In this document: positions 36,942 through 45,923 of the stretch, piece after piece
How positions within the stretch are numbered: position 1 is the stretch's first letter
Layout: every line of letters starts with the position of its first letter
Assembly: GCA_020439745.1 (NCBI GenBank)
Contig: JAGQSC010000009.1
Coordinates: 186,001-250,000, forward strand
Source: Acidobacteriota bacterium
Lineage (GTDB): Bacteria; Acidobacteriota; Holophagae; Acanthopleuribacterales; Acanthopleuribacteraceae
DNA: 64,000 nucleotides
Direction: 5' to 3'
Notes under the pieces: model-generated
Told to the model about the DNA's origin: nothing
The model's input: only the letters and a program-made list of their open reading frames with translations
Databases searched by the model: none
Program-made: the position numbers and the translations under genes

Positions 36942-38683
36942 GCTGAATCCTGCTGAGCCTTTGCGATGGATTGGTAGTAGCCAGGTAATGCCATGAGTTC
37001 CTCATGGGTACCCATGGCTTCCGTTTTACCCTGATTCAATACCAGAATCTGGTCCGCCCATTTGACCGCAGAAACACGGTGTGAAGCGATGACGACACAG
37101 CGGTTCTTGGCAAACGACTTAAGGTTGGCAATGATCCGTTGCTCGGTTTCGTGATCCACGGCGGAAAGCACATCGTCCAACACATACACATCGGCATTCT
37201 TAAGTAGGGCACGGGTTAACGATATCCGTTGGCGTTGGCCCCCTGACAGCATGATGCCTTTCTCACCTACCTGGGTGTCCAGCCCTTCCGGAAACACATC
37301 CGGATCGAGATCAAAACCGCAGAGATCCAGAGTTTGGATGAGTTGTTCATCATGATCCTTGCTGTCAAGTTCGGCGCCAAGTGCAACCAACAAGTTCTCA
37401 CGCAAAGTCGCCGAAAACAAAAAGGCCTTTTGGGGTGCAAAAGAAAACATGCTGCGGTATTCATTGAGACGAAAATCACGCGCGTCGTGATCGCCCACAA
37501 AAACGCTGCCCCGATCGGGATCATTCAAACGAAGAATCGTCTCGATGAGGGTGGTCTTTCCGGAACCCACGGCGCCCACGATGCCCATCACCTTGCCTGG
37601 TTCAAGTGAAAATTGAATGCCATCCAAGACCTTTTCAGAATCGCTGTATTGCCACTGTAAATGATTGACGACCAACGGCAGCGATGGTTGGTCTTGGGGC
37701 GAGGTAATGGATTCCGGCTCGATTTCGGCCAGGAGAATTTCGTCCAATCGTTCCATGGCAGGTACGGCTCGGTTGAAAACGTTTAGCATCCAGCCCAAGC
37801 TCAGCAACGGGGGCATCACCATGGCGATATATCCCATAAAGGCCGTGATTTCACCCATGGTCACCTGACCATCGATCGCCCGACTACCGGCTAACCACAA
37901 CACCAAAAAAGCCGCCAGGTTACCTACCACCTGCACCAAAGGCATGATGAAGGCACGCACCTTTGTCAGAGTCATATTCGTGTGGAGGTAGTTTTGGTTT
38001 GATTCGAGAAACGCACGCTCAAAGGCAGGCTCGGCACAGTAGCTCTGAACGGCCGAAACACCTTTATACGAAGCCAGGCAAAGCGACGATAGTTGTCCCA
38101 ACTGCGTGTTGGCGACGCGCCAGAACCCAAACATATACTGAATGCTGCTTTGAATAATGACAAAAGCGATCAACATGGGAATCGCCAATGTGACTGTCAT
38201 GCGCACGTCCATGCGCAACATGGCACCAATCCCCAAGGCGAAAGCTGTGCCCACATTGGCAACCTGTAAGAATGCATATCCGTAGGCAGCCCTCACATAG
38301 CCGATATCATTGGAACATCGACTTACCAAATCGCCCGTCTCGTGGTTGCGATAAAACACACGGGTCAAATAGAGTAGACGACTGAAATAATCATTGCGGA
38401 CACGGTACTCAATCAGTCGTCCGGGCGTGAACACAAGTAAACGCGATGTGATCCGAATCAGGATCATGCCTGTTGCAAGAAGAGCAATGCGCACCAGACT
38501 CGTCCATATGATCTCAGAAGTGGGACCCTGAAGTTCGAACGCATCTATGGCGTTTCGGGTAACTTCAATAATCGCCACAGCAAGAAACTGCGTGACTGCC
38601 ACCAACGCAAATCCCCCGATGTACCACCACGCATAGGGCTTTACGTAACGTTTAGAGAAAGAATAGAACCGGCGCACAACCAC
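36938..38683 (-). CDS. ABC exporter half-transporter (Asp in place of catalytic Glu)
   Basis: A 581-residue partner of the next ABC gene: six TM helices and an ATPase domain. Walker A GAVGSGKTT and the consensus signature LSGGQRQRIS are intact. Walker B reads VYVLDDVLSAVD, an Asp where the catalytic Glu is expected; the H-loop is SHRVSA. This is the complementary degeneracy to its partner: the site formed by this Walker B and the partner's MSIGQ signature would be nearly inactive. The start is GTG 38683. It opens a coupled four-gene operon (two ABC genes, MnmC-like, GNAT). Confidence 0.88.
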   Translation of the reverse strand: MVVRRFYSFSKRYVKPYAWWYIGGFALVAVTQFLAVAIIEVTRNAIDAFELQGPTSEIIWTSLVRIALLATGMILIRITSRLLVFTPGRLIEYRVRNDYFSRLLYLTRVFYRNHETGDLVSRCSNDIGYVRAAYGYAFLQVANVGTAFALGIGAMLRMDVRMTVTLAIPMLIAFVIIQSSIQYMFGFWRVANTQLGQLSSLCLASYKGVSAVQSYCAEPAFERAFLESNQNYLHTNMTLTKVRAFIMPLVQVVGNLAAFLVLWLAGSRAIDGQVTMGEITAFMGYIAMVMPPLLSLGWMLNVFNRAVPAMERLDEILLAEIEPESITSPQDQPSLPLVVNHLQWQYSDSEKVLDGIQFSLEPGKVMGIVGAVGSGKTTLIETILRLNDPDRGSVFVGDHDARDFRLNEYRSMFSFAPQKAFLFSATLRENLLVALGAELDSKDHDEQLIQTLDLCGFDLDPDVFPEGLDTQVGEKGIMLSGGQRQRISLTRALLKNADVYVLDDVLSAVDHETEQRIIANLKSFAKNRCVVIASHRVSAVKWADQILVLNQGKTEAMGTHEELMALPGYYQSIAKAQQDSA

Positions 38684-38746
38684 CTCGTTCGGTCAAAACC
38701 GAGTGCTATCATAGCCCATTTATGCATCCCTGGCAGTCTGCCTTCC

Positions 38747-38776
38747 TTGACCAGCAATTCGAGCCAACGCTATACT
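38747..38776 (+). promoter_or_regulatory. sigma70-type promoter of gltX
   Basis: TTGACC (38747-38752), 18-nt spacer, TATACT (38771-38776); predicted start near 38783, about 43 nt before the gltX ATG. The region 38684-38746 between the divergent ABC gene and this promoter has nothing else I recognise. Confidence 0.6.
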
Positions 38777-38825
38777 TCATCGCCATTTGCGCCCTGTTCC
38801 GGGGCATTTCACGAGGAAATATTCC

Positions 38826-40310
38826 ATGACCGTACGCGTTCGAATCGCTCCCTCTCCCACCGGCTCACCTCATGTGGGAACCGCATATATTGCTCTGTTC
38901 AATTATTGCTTTGCCAAGTCTCAAGGTGGCTCGTTTATCGTACGCATTGAAGACACGGATCAAGAGCGATCTGACCCCAAATACGAGCAGATGATCATGG
39001 ACGCTCTGCGCTGGACCGGACTCAGCTGGGACGAAGGGCCAGATATTGGAGGCCCCCATGGTCCGTATCGACAAAGCGAACGCACGTCCATTTATAGGCA
39101 GCATGCCGAGACGCTGTTGGCCAAAGGTCACGCATACCACTGTTTTTGCACACCTGACACGTTGCAAGCCATCCGTGCGGTGCGGTTTTCTCAGGGCCTA
39201 TCCACCGGTTATGATGGCCGATGCGCGCGTTTGACCGCAGAAGAGGTATTGCGCCGCCTGCGCGAGGGTGAGGATCACATCATACGCATGCTCGTTCCCG
39301 AACAAGGCGCCTGCGTGATCCATGATCCGCTTCGCGGAGAAGTGACCTTCGACTACAGCGTCATTGACCATCAGGTCCTGCTCAAATCCGATGGATTTCC
39401 CACATATCACTTAGCCAACGTGGTGGATGATCACTTGATGGGTATTACCCACGTCATTCGCGGCGAGGAGTGGTTGCCCAGCCTGCCCAAACACCTGCTG
39501 CTCTATCAATATTTTGAATGGGACGCGCCCGTGGTCTACCATCTACCGCTCCTGCGCAACGAAGACAAATCGAAACTCTCAAAACGAAAGAACCCAACTT
39601 CTATCCTCTATTATCGCGATTTGGGCATTATTCCCGAGGCACTGCTTAACTTTTTGGGGTTGATGGCGTATTCGATGCCCGGCGAACGCGAAGTGTTTCA
39701 ACTAGAAGAGATGGTCGCAGGCTTTGACATCAAGCGAATGAGTTTATCGGGACCCGTTTTTGATCTGCAAAAGTTAAGTTGGGTCAACCAACAACACCTT
39801 GCGCAGTTGACGGCTGATGAACTCATGAAGCGATTGATTGATTGGAAGCTGAATCCCGAATACATGGCGCAACTAATGCCAATGGTGGCCAAGCGCATGC
39901 ACCGCCTGGGTGACTTCATGGAATTGTGCGACTTTGTGTTTTATTCAGATGTCAAGGTGGAGGCTGAGGATATGGTCCCCAAGAACAGGGATCAGGACGG
40001 TACTCGGGATATGCTGCAGATGTTCGTTTGGGAATTAGAGAAGGTGATCGACTTCCATGAAGAAGCCATTGAGCAAGCCTTCAAAACGGTGGCCCAAATC
40101 GAGAACTGGAGTCTGCGCGAGATCACACAGGCTGTGCGTATCGCCGTCACAGGAAAGGTGGTGGCTCCGCCCCTGTTCGGCGTGATGGCAGTCATCGGTT
40201 CAGATGTCTGTCGCAACCGTTTGATGCATGCCATTCAGCTACTGGCACCGCTTGGTAAAAAGAAACTGGCCAAGTTGCAGGAGCACTACGAGAAAAACCG
40301 CATCAGTTAG
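38826..40310 (+). CDS. gltX: Glutamyl-tRNA synthetase
   Basis: A 494-residue class I aminoacyl-tRNA synthetase charging tRNA-Glu. The HIGH-like box is PSPTGSPHVGTAY near the N-terminus, followed by IVRIEDTDQERS. The KMSKS-like loop is DKSKLSKRKNP (about residue 250), preceded by HVIRGEEWLPSLPKHLLLY. The C-terminal helical anticodon-binding part is present, and length is normal. I set the start at ATG 38826 after GAGGAAA; the in-frame ATG at 38787 would add 13 residues ahead of the conserved TVRVRIAPSPTG start. The acyl-CoA dehydrogenase gene begins 8 nt after the stop. Confidence 0.95.
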   Translation: MTVRVRIAPSPTGSPHVGTAYIALFNYCFAKSQGGSFIVRIEDTDQERSDPKYEQMIMDALRWTGLSWDEGPDIGGPHGPYRQSERTSIYRQHAETLLAKGHAYHCFCTPDTLQAIRAVRFSQGLSTGYDGRCARLTAEEVLRRLREGEDHIIRMLVPEQGACVIHDPLRGEVTFDYSVIDHQVLLKSDGFPTYHLANVVDDHLMGITHVIRGEEWLPSLPKHLLLYQYFEWDAPVVYHLPLLRNEDKSKLSKRKNPTSILYYRDLGIIPEALLNFLGLMAYSMPGEREVFQLEEMVAGFDIKRMSLSGPVFDLQKLSWVNQQHLAQLTADELMKRLIDWKLNPEYMAQLMPMVAKRMHRLGDFMELCDFVFYSDVKVEAEDMVPKNRDQDGTRDMLQMFVWELEKVIDFHEEAIEQAFKTVAQIENWSLREITQAVRIAVTGKVVAPPLFGVMAVIGSDVCRNRLMHAIQLLAPLGKKKLAKLQEHYEKNRIS

Positions 40311-40318
40311 GAGCCCTT

Positions 40319-41467
40319 ATGGATCAGCTACTCAGTGTCGCACGCGAATTCATCGTTTGGCTTGAGGCCTACGAGCGACCCTTCGTGAACGACGAACATC
40401 TGGACATTGAGCTCATAAGACATCGGGCTAGGTCACTTGGGCTGTGGGCACCTCACTTGCCGAAAGACCATGGCGGCTTGGGTTTGTCTTTGACTGACTT
40501 TGCTCAATTGAGTGAGATTTTGGGTCGAAGTCCTCTGGGTCATCTGGCATGTAATTGCCAAGCCCCCGATATCGGTAACATGGAGTTATTGCTCGAGTAC
40601 GGCTCGGAGTCGCAACAAAGACAGTTTTTTGAACCGCTCGCCTCAGGTCAGGTCCGTAGCTGTTTTGCAATGACTGAACCGCATCAGCCCGGTTCCAACC
40701 CAACCATGCTGGCGGGAAAAGCCGAAAAAGATGGTTCCGACTATGTCATCAACGCCCATAAATGGTTTGCTTCAAGTGCCGACGGATCCGCATTTGCCAT
40801 TGTGATGGCGAAAACCAATCCCGAAGCTAAACCTTATCAGCAATACAGTCAGATTCTTGTACCCACAGATACACCTGGTTTCGAACGGGTGCGCAACATT
40901 CCCGTCATGGGTCATGTGGGCTCAGGCTATTTCAGTCATGCCGAAGTTCGTTTTACCGACTGTCGGGTACCCCAATCACATTTGATTGGCGAAGAAGGCA
41001 GTGGTTTTGCCCTCGCCCAACAAAGATTGGGTCCCGGAAGGATCCATCATTGCATGCGTTGGATAGGCATCGCTCAGCGCGCTTTGGACATTTCCTGCAC
41101 CTATGCTCAATCGCGCGCCATTACTCCGGACGAAGTCCTGGCCGACCGCCAAGTGGTTCGACATGCATTAGCCCGCTCTCACGCCGAAATACAGGCAAGC
41201 CGACTGATGGTTTTGGATGCGGCCGGTCAGGTAGACAGGCTGGGTACTCGAGGCGCACGAGTGGCGATATCGACCATCAAGTTCTTTGTAGCGGGTATGC
41301 TCCAACGCGTACTGGACCGTGCCATACAGATTCACGGTGCACTTGGACTCACCGACGAGACGTTGCTCTCTTACTGGTATCGACATGAACGCGCCGCGCG
41401 TATTTACGATGGGCCTGACGAAGTTCATATGGATGTCGTGGCTCGGGACCTGCTCAAGAAATCCTAG
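40319..41467 (+). CDS. Acyl-CoA dehydrogenase (ACAD10/11-like)
   Basis: A 382-residue flavoenzyme introducing an alpha-beta double bond into acyl-CoA. Motifs: LGLWAPHLPKDHGGLGLSLTDFAQLSEILGRS, CFAMTEPHQPGSNPTMLAGKAEKDGSDYVINAHKWFAS (FAD/substrate region), RLGPGRIHHCMRWIGIAQRALD, and IQIHGALGLTDETLLSYWYRHERAARIYDGPDEVH. The catalytic-base position near the C-terminus (YDGPDEVH) is as in ACAD11-type enzymes. An APH-type kinase gene lies close by at 42723, the domain fused to this enzyme in ACAD10/11. It is probably co-transcribed with gltX (8-nt gap). Confidence 0.85.
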   Translation: MDQLLSVAREFIVWLEAYERPFVNDEHLDIELIRHRARSLGLWAPHLPKDHGGLGLSLTDFAQLSEILGRSPLGHLACNCQAPDIGNMELLLEYGSESQQRQFFEPLASGQVRSCFAMTEPHQPGSNPTMLAGKAEKDGSDYVINAHKWFASSADGSAFAIVMAKTNPEAKPYQQYSQILVPTDTPGFERVRNIPVMGHVGSGYFSHAEVRFTDCRVPQSHLIGEEGSGFALAQQRLGPGRIHHCMRWIGIAQRALDISCTYAQSRAITPDEVLADRQVVRHALARSHAEIQASRLMVLDAAGQVDRLGTRGARVAISTIKFFVAGMLQRVLDRAIQIHGALGLTDETLLSYWYRHERAARIYDGPDEVHMDVVARDLLKKS

Positions 41468-42639
41468 GTACGTTTCCAATACCAGGGTTCGTTATTGCGC
41501 AGGTATCGTCCATTCTCGAACCCTAAAAAAAAGAACGGAACGAGCGGGTGATTGACTTCCTGTAGACTGTCATCCAATTCCAAATTGGATTGCGCCGCAT
41601 AGGTCGTCGCTTTCGAGTCATCCACCAGAATGTGATACCAAGGCTGCATCCTGTCGGGATGGGTTAGATTGGCTTGGTACCATTCATCATCAGCCATGCA
41701 GTTGGGGTCCACATCCACGATCACACCGCGGTATTCATAGCGGTTGTGTCGCACCAAACTTCCTGGCTTGAAAAAAGGCTCTTGAGCAGGGTCCACCACC
41801 CGAATCGGATAGTTTTGCGGTTCGGTATGTTCCAATAACATCTCAACCAACTGCACCTTTTCCAGATTGCCACGACGGTCATATGCGTTATTCAGATTGC
41901 GCAGCACACGCTTCGCGATATCCATCAAGGTAGGTGGATTTCGCAACAGCGCCACAAAATCCACGGCTGGTGTGAAAAACTGCTGTGCCAACTCTCCCGG
42001 TGTTAGCATCCTGCCTTCGTTGTAGCAATCAAATATGATGGTGGATCCGCCAATCGCGGACTTAGCCAGGAAATGACCCGGTAGATTGACCCCGTCAATT
42101 TTCAGGCCTAATCGACGCGAGACCAAAATGAAGAGGCTTGTCAAGCTTATGGGTATGCCCTTTTTCTCGTTGATCACGTAACACAAGTTGGAATTGAGTG
42201 GGTTGTCATAATCGTCCCGTGCACCGCGATACCCCTTATGCAAAAACAAGAAACGGGAAAGTTCTATCGGATCTGGGACGGCGGAGACTCGGCGATACTC
42301 TTGAGCAATTTCGTCCAATTGACGCCCGATAGGCTGGTAAGGGTACTCATCCACCTGCATATTACTGATGAAATCGAGCACCATTTCCAGCCGATGCATC
42401 CCCCCACCTGCGCTGAGAATACGCCTCCATGATTGACTGAGGCTTTCACTCAAATACTCGTGTTGGATGAGATGCAATTGGTATTGTTGCTCTGGTGAGA
42501 GGTCCAGTCCCAACTGGGACAGAATCTCTTCAAGAAACGGACAGTATTCCCTTAGGCTGGAGCGGATATGCATGCGTACATCCTCCGACTCCGCTTCCAA
42601 GAGGGGAATCATGTACTTAATTTCGCGGGGATCGCGCAC
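41464..42639 (-). CDS. SirB1-type transglutaminase-like protein with C-terminal YccV/HspQ-like domain
   Basis: A 391-residue cytoplasmic protein of two parts. Residues about 70-270 are SirB1-like (Transglut_core2): FLFLHKGYRGARDDYDNPLNSNLCYVINEKKGIPISLTSLFILVSRRLGL, GVNLPGHFLAKS and ILRNLNNAYDRRGNLEK-type repeat. The transglutaminase Cys is not clearly in place (NLCYVI may hold it). Residues about 285-385 are YccV/HspQ-like: FKPGSLVRHNRYEYRGVIVDVDPNC ... QPWYHILVDD. The same pair of domains occurs in the animal F-box protein FBXO21. HspQ promotes Lon-dependent degradation in enterobacteria, so a role in protein quality control is possible (inference). Confidence 0.72.
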   Translation of the reverse strand: MRDPREIKYMIPLLEAESEDVRMHIRSSLREYCPFLEEILSQLGLDLSPEQQYQLHLIQHEYLSESLSQSWRRILSAGGGMHRLEMVLDFISNMQVDEYPYQPIGRQLDEIAQEYRRVSAVPDPIELSRFLFLHKGYRGARDDYDNPLNSNLCYVINEKKGIPISLTSLFILVSRRLGLKIDGVNLPGHFLAKSAIGGSTIIFDCYNEGRMLTPGELAQQFFTPAVDFVALLRNPPTLMDIAKRVLRNLNNAYDRRGNLEKVQLVEMLLEHTEPQNYPIRVVDPAQEPFFKPGSLVRHNRYEYRGVIVDVDPNCMADDEWYQANLTHPDRMQPWYHILVDDSKATTYAAQSNLELDDSLQEVNHPLVPFFFLGFENGRYLRNNEPWYWKRT

Positions 42640-42722
42640 CCTGTGCCCTTTCCTGTCCTAGTTCTCACCCCATAAATTGGTGTTTGGATGATGCAAAGTC
42701 AAACGCTATGTCGAGGTTCTAT

Positions 42723-43784
42723 TCAAATTTTTTGACGGTCCATGGCGCGGACCGCTAATTCGCCGCAGGCGTGAATCACGTGAATCAATTGGCCGAAGCG
42801 CGGGTCCGACGTGTGACCGGCTTTGAACCGCGCATAGATTTGCTGTGCAATCACCGCCACTTTAAACAGTCCGTAGGCCAGATAAAAAACTGGATTCTTG
42901 ACTTCACGTCCGCTCTCCAATTGGTAGGCATCCACCAATTCACGGCGAGTCATATTTCCCTGCACCCATGTCAAGCCGTAGTGTTTCAATGCGGGCGGGT
43001 CATGTTCCTCGGCCCAATAACCCAGGCTGGTACCCAAATCCATCAGGGGGCAGCCAATCGTTGCCATTTCCCAATCCAGCACGGCCCGTACCTCACTCAG
43101 GTCAGTAGGACTAAGCACCAGATTGTCATATTTGAAATCATTGTGGATCAGCGAAATGCTGGACTCGTTCGGCGGATCCTCGGCAAGCCACTCAATCACA
43201 GTATCTAGCGTCCTAATCTCATCGGTTTGTGCTTTGCGGTAGCGTTTCGTCCATCCATCGATCTGCCGCTTTACGTATCCTTGTGGGTGGGACTGGGCCA
43301 TCAACGCTGTTTGACTCATATCCAACTTGTGGAGGTCGCTTAAAGTGGCCACAAATGACCGGCTGAGTGGATCAAAAGGAACCGTAACGCCATTGGGAAC
43401 ACGATTGCGAAGAATGACGCCTTTCACCCGCTCCATCACGTAAAACGGAGCGCCAAGAACCTGTTCATCCTCACAGTAGACCAGGGGTGCTGGTACCTTC
43501 GCGCCTAACTGGTGTAAATCATTGATGACGCGGTACTCCCGCCCCATGTCGTGAGCAGACTTGATATTGGCCCCAAATGGAGGCCGGCGGAGCACATACT
43601 CCCCTTCGTCGCATATCAACAAATAGGTCAGATTTGAGAATCCGCTGGGAAACTGTTTCACCGAGACCAAGTTGCAATAGGGACGCAGAAAAAAGCCTAG
43701 CTTCTGAGTGTCTAGGGATTCGCCCGGTCTAAAGTCTGATGCGCGATCGGTGATATCAGTAATAAGATTCTCCTTCTGCTGCAT
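42723..43784 (-). CDS. Aminoglycoside-phosphotransferase-fold kinase (ACAD10/11-type)
   Basis: A 353-residue kinase-like protein. The N-lobe has FPSGFSNLTYLLICDEGEYVLRRPPFG, and the C-lobe catalytic motif is LIHNDFKYDNLVLSP (HxDxxxxN) followed by VLDWEMATIGCPLMDLG (metal-binding Asp-Trp-Glu). This subgroup is the N-terminal domain of ACAD10/11. There it phosphorylates 4-hydroxyacyl-CoA, whose phosphate is then eliminated with the help of the dehydrogenase domain. Here kinase and dehydrogenase are separate genes on opposite strands with one gene between them. The true substrate is inferred, not shown. It overlaps the upstream membrane-protein gene by 29 nt. Confidence 0.78.
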   Translation of the reverse strand: MQQKENLITDITDRASDFRPGESLDTQKLGFFLRPYCNLVSVKQFPSGFSNLTYLLICDEGEYVLRRPPFGANIKSAHDMGREYRVINDLHQLGAKVPAPLVYCEDEQVLGAPFYVMERVKGVILRNRVPNGVTVPFDPLSRSFVATLSDLHKLDMSQTALMAQSHPQGYVKRQIDGWTKRYRKAQTDEIRTLDTVIEWLAEDPPNESSISLIHNDFKYDNLVLSPTDLSEVRAVLDWEMATIGCPLMDLGTSLGYWAEEHDPPALKHYGLTWVQGNMTRRELVDAYQLESGREVKNPVFYLAYGLFKVAVIAQQIYARFKAGHTSDPRFGQLIHVIHACGELAVRAMDRQKI

Positions 43785-44589
43785 TGCAACGGATTAGCCA
43801 AGCAACTGCGACCGCCTGCATGGCAAAGGTCAACCCCAAGACACAGGCCCATTGAACCCATGCAGGGCGTTTCGCGACCTGTGGCACACGCAACAGTGCG
43901 ATCATCATCCAGGCAGCCCCGGATACTGCGACGGCCACTCTATTTACATCGACGAAGAAGATACAGATAGCCCAAATAAGCACCCAAACCGAGGCAAGTG
44001 CCCACGATGCGCCTGTAATATTCACTCTTAACAAATGGCAAGCAGCCAAGCCCGCCGCGATGCTCGCCAGAATCCCGAAATATTGACCGGCTAAGACACT
44101 GCCATCCAGTGTGGGTACCAGAGAAGCACCCAAACAATTCAGCATAACCGCACAAAGTCCAAGTAGCAGATGGTCCTTTGCGCTGCGCTCCGACCAGACG
44201 CCAAAGGCAATCAAGAAGCCAGACACCGCAATCAAACCGACAAATCCCCACATCGAGTAATGCTGCTGAAGTGGATCCAAGACCAGCCAGCCACAAACTG
44301 CACCCATAAGCGGCCAAGAAACCCAAGACCATTTGAGAAAACGGGTCACATAACCCAAGACCCAGGCGATCAGGGCTATCCAATTAAGCCATTGCGTGGC
44401 CGTTTCGGGGGGAAACTTGAATTTGCCACCGACCACGCTGCCAGCGATCAAAAAAGCGATACCCACACCTAAGCCGGACCACCATGCGGCGGTCCGGTAT
44501 TTGGGGAACAAGCGAGGGACCACAGCGGCCGCGATGCATACGATGCAAAACGGTAGTAGTCCCGCCTGTAAGATCTGTTTGAGGATCAA
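43756..44589 (-). CDS. Polytopic membrane protein of unknown function
   Basis: A 277-residue, very hydrophobic protein with about nine to ten TM helices (e.g. LPFCIVCIAAAVVPRLF, WWSGLGVGIAFLIAGSVV, WALASVWVLIWAICIFFV) and short loops. I recognise no transporter or enzyme motif. The start is fixed only by the first ATG (44589). The gene end overlaps the kinase gene by 29 nt, and the YceI gene ends 5 nt ahead of it, so all three are probably on one minus-strand transcript. Confidence 0.5.
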   Translation of the reverse strand: MILKQILQAGLLPFCIVCIAAAVVPRLFPKYRTAAWWSGLGVGIAFLIAGSVVGGKFKFPPETATQWLNWIALIAWVLGYVTRFLKWSWVSWPLMGAVCGWLVLDPLQQHYSMWGFVGLIAVSGFLIAFGVWSERSAKDHLLLGLCAVMLNCLGASLVPTLDGSVLAGQYFGILASIAAGLAACHLLRVNITGASWALASVWVLIWAICIFFVDVNRVAVAVSGAAWMMIALLRVPQVAKRPAWVQWACVLGLTFAMQAVAVAWLIRCNAAEGESYY

Positions 44590-44594
44590 GGCCG

Positions 44595-45155
44595 TTACTG
44601 CTTGACCGTCTCCAACGAAACGATGATTTTCACTTCATCACTCACACCCTCAAGCAGGAAAGACATATCGAAGTCGCTTCGCTTGATAGTGGCTGTTCCA
44701 TGAAAACCACGTCGGAACCCGCCCCAGGGGTCATTCCCACTGCCTACTTCTTCAATCTCAAAGGTGGCTGGCTTGGTCACACCATGTAAGGTCATATCAC
44801 CGTTAATGGTGTAACCACCCTTGTCATTCTTGGTGGCAGACTTGGCTTTGAAAGAGATATCCGGGAACTGCATCACATCGAAAAAATCCACGCTTTTGAT
44901 GTGTTTGTCACGCTTGGCGTGTTGTGTGGTCACACTATTGGCATTGATCTTTACCTGCATGTCGGACAACTGTCCCGTTTCGGCGTCATACTGAAACGCG
45001 CCTTCAAACTCGGTAAACTGCCCATATGCATACGAGACATTAAGATGCTTGACCGAAAACAGAATCATGGAATGAACGGGGTCCACCTTGTAAGACTCGC
45101 CAGCCAAAATCGAAAACGAAGCGATGGCGATCATGAGGGAAACGAATAAACGCAT
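44595..45155 (-). CDS. YceI-family periplasmic lipid-binding protein
   Basis: A 186-residue exported protein with signal peptide (MRLFVSLMIAIASFSILAG). YceI fold: YKVDPVHSMILFSVKHLNVSYAYGQFTEFEGAF, HAKRDKHIKSVDFFDVMQFPDISFKAKS and GDMTLHGVTKPATFEI. The family forms a lipocalin-like barrel that binds polyisoprenoids or related amphiphiles and is often stress induced. I chose ATG 45155 (AAAGGAC Shine-Dalgarno); the in-frame ATG at 45212 has a poor N-terminus. It is divergent from the TetR gene, and the operator at 45246-45265 lies between them, so TetR may control it too. Confidence 0.85.
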   Translation of the reverse strand: MRLFVSLMIAIASFSILAGESYKVDPVHSMILFSVKHLNVSYAYGQFTEFEGAFQYDAETGQLSDMQVKINANSVTTQHAKRDKHIKSVDFFDVMQFPDISFKAKSATKNDKGGYTINGDMTLHGVTKPATFEIEEVGSGNDPWGGFRRGFHGTATIKRSDFDMSFLLEGVSDEVKIIVSLETVKQ

Positions 45156-45245
45156 AGTGAAGTCCTTTCTTGAGGGTGGCCGGTGCCACTGTCGAATTCG
45201 GCATTGTAGCAAACTTTTTTTGTCACTTGATGATTCTCGCTTGAC

Positions 45246-45265
45246 AACCTACCTATTGGTAGATT
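45246..45265 (+). promoter_or_regulatory. TetR operator site 1 within the tetR promoter
   Basis: Palindrome AACCTACC (45246-45253), TATT, GGTAGATT (45258-45265), one mismatch between the arms. It begins at the last base of a consensus TTGACA -35 box (45241-45246) and ends before the likely -10 region (about 45263-45268), a classical repressor position. A nearly identical copy lies at 45904-45923. Confidence 0.65.
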
Positions 45266-45288
45266 AGTTTGTACGTCAAGGAGTGCGC

Positions 45289-45858
45289 ATGACGCTCGCC
45301 GTAGATACCCGTGAACAAATATTGGAAACCGCCCGCGATCTGTTGCAGCGGTTGACCTATCACGCCTTCAGCTATAGCGACATCTCAGCTGAGGTCGGTA
45401 TACGCAAAGCCAGCATTCACTACCATTTCCCTACCAAGGAAGACCTGGGTGTGGCCATTGTGGATGTGTACCTGGACGAATTCTTCACGTGGCGGGCCAA
45501 TCTGGAGGCCAACAGAATATCGCCTCTGGCTAAACTGCAAGCGTATTTCGAGATGTTTGGCTGTATTGCCACCGACAAAATCTGTCCGTTGGGTACGCTT
45601 TCGGCCTCAGTTGCCGGATTACCCGAACGCCTTCAGGAGAAACTGAGAGAGTTGATTTACACCCATCGAGCCTGGCTACGCGAAACGCTCAAGCTGGGTC
45701 AGGAGTGTGGCGAAATCATCTCGGACCAACCCCACGTCGAACTTTCGGCGCTGGTGGGCTCATCGTTATTGGGCGCGCTTCAAATTGCTCGAGCCACTGG
45801 CACCCGCGAAATTTACGACGCAGTCGTCAACCAACTTAACCGGACCCTCAAGGCATAG
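45289..45858 (+). CDS. TetR-family transcriptional regulator
   Basis: A 189-residue repressor. The N-terminal helix-turn-helix is TREQILETARDLLQRLTYHAFSYSDISAEVGIRKASIHYHFPTKEDLG. The C-terminal ligand domain has DKICPLGTLSASVAGLPERLQEKL, a pattern with a cysteine near the ligand pocket seen in NemR/AcuR-type regulators, some of which sense electrophiles through cysteine. The start is ATG 45289 because AAGGAG (45278-45283) lies 5 nt upstream; the in-frame GTG 45283 overlaps that site. Matching palindromes before this gene and before the TPR gene indicate self-regulation and control of the next gene. Confidence 0.85.
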   Translation: MTLAVDTREQILETARDLLQRLTYHAFSYSDISAEVGIRKASIHYHFPTKEDLGVAIVDVYLDEFFTWRANLEANRISPLAKLQAYFEMFGCIATDKICPLGTLSASVAGLPERLQEKLRELIYTHRAWLRETLKLGQECGEIISDQPHVELSALVGSSLLGALQIARATGTREIYDAVVNQLNRTLKA

Positions 45859-45903
45859 TCCCCCAATGTTTTGCTCGGCCCACCTACCTACTAATCGGTC
45901 ATA

Positions 45904-45923
45904 TACCTACCTTCTGGTAGATC
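45904..45923 (+). promoter_or_regulatory. TetR operator site 2 before the TPR gene
   Basis: TACCTACC (45904-45911), TTCT, GGTAGATC (45916-45923). It shares ACCTACC-N4-GGTAGAT with site 1, and the match extends to AGT on the right. An extra ACCTACC half-site lies at 45882-45888. The site is 16 nt before the ATG of the TPR gene and would cover or follow its promoter. Confidence 0.65.

Noticed and set aside
45241-45268. Complete housekeeping promoter for tetR
   Set aside because: The TTGACA box is perfect, but no good -10 box is found at 16-18 nt; it is mentioned only with the operator.
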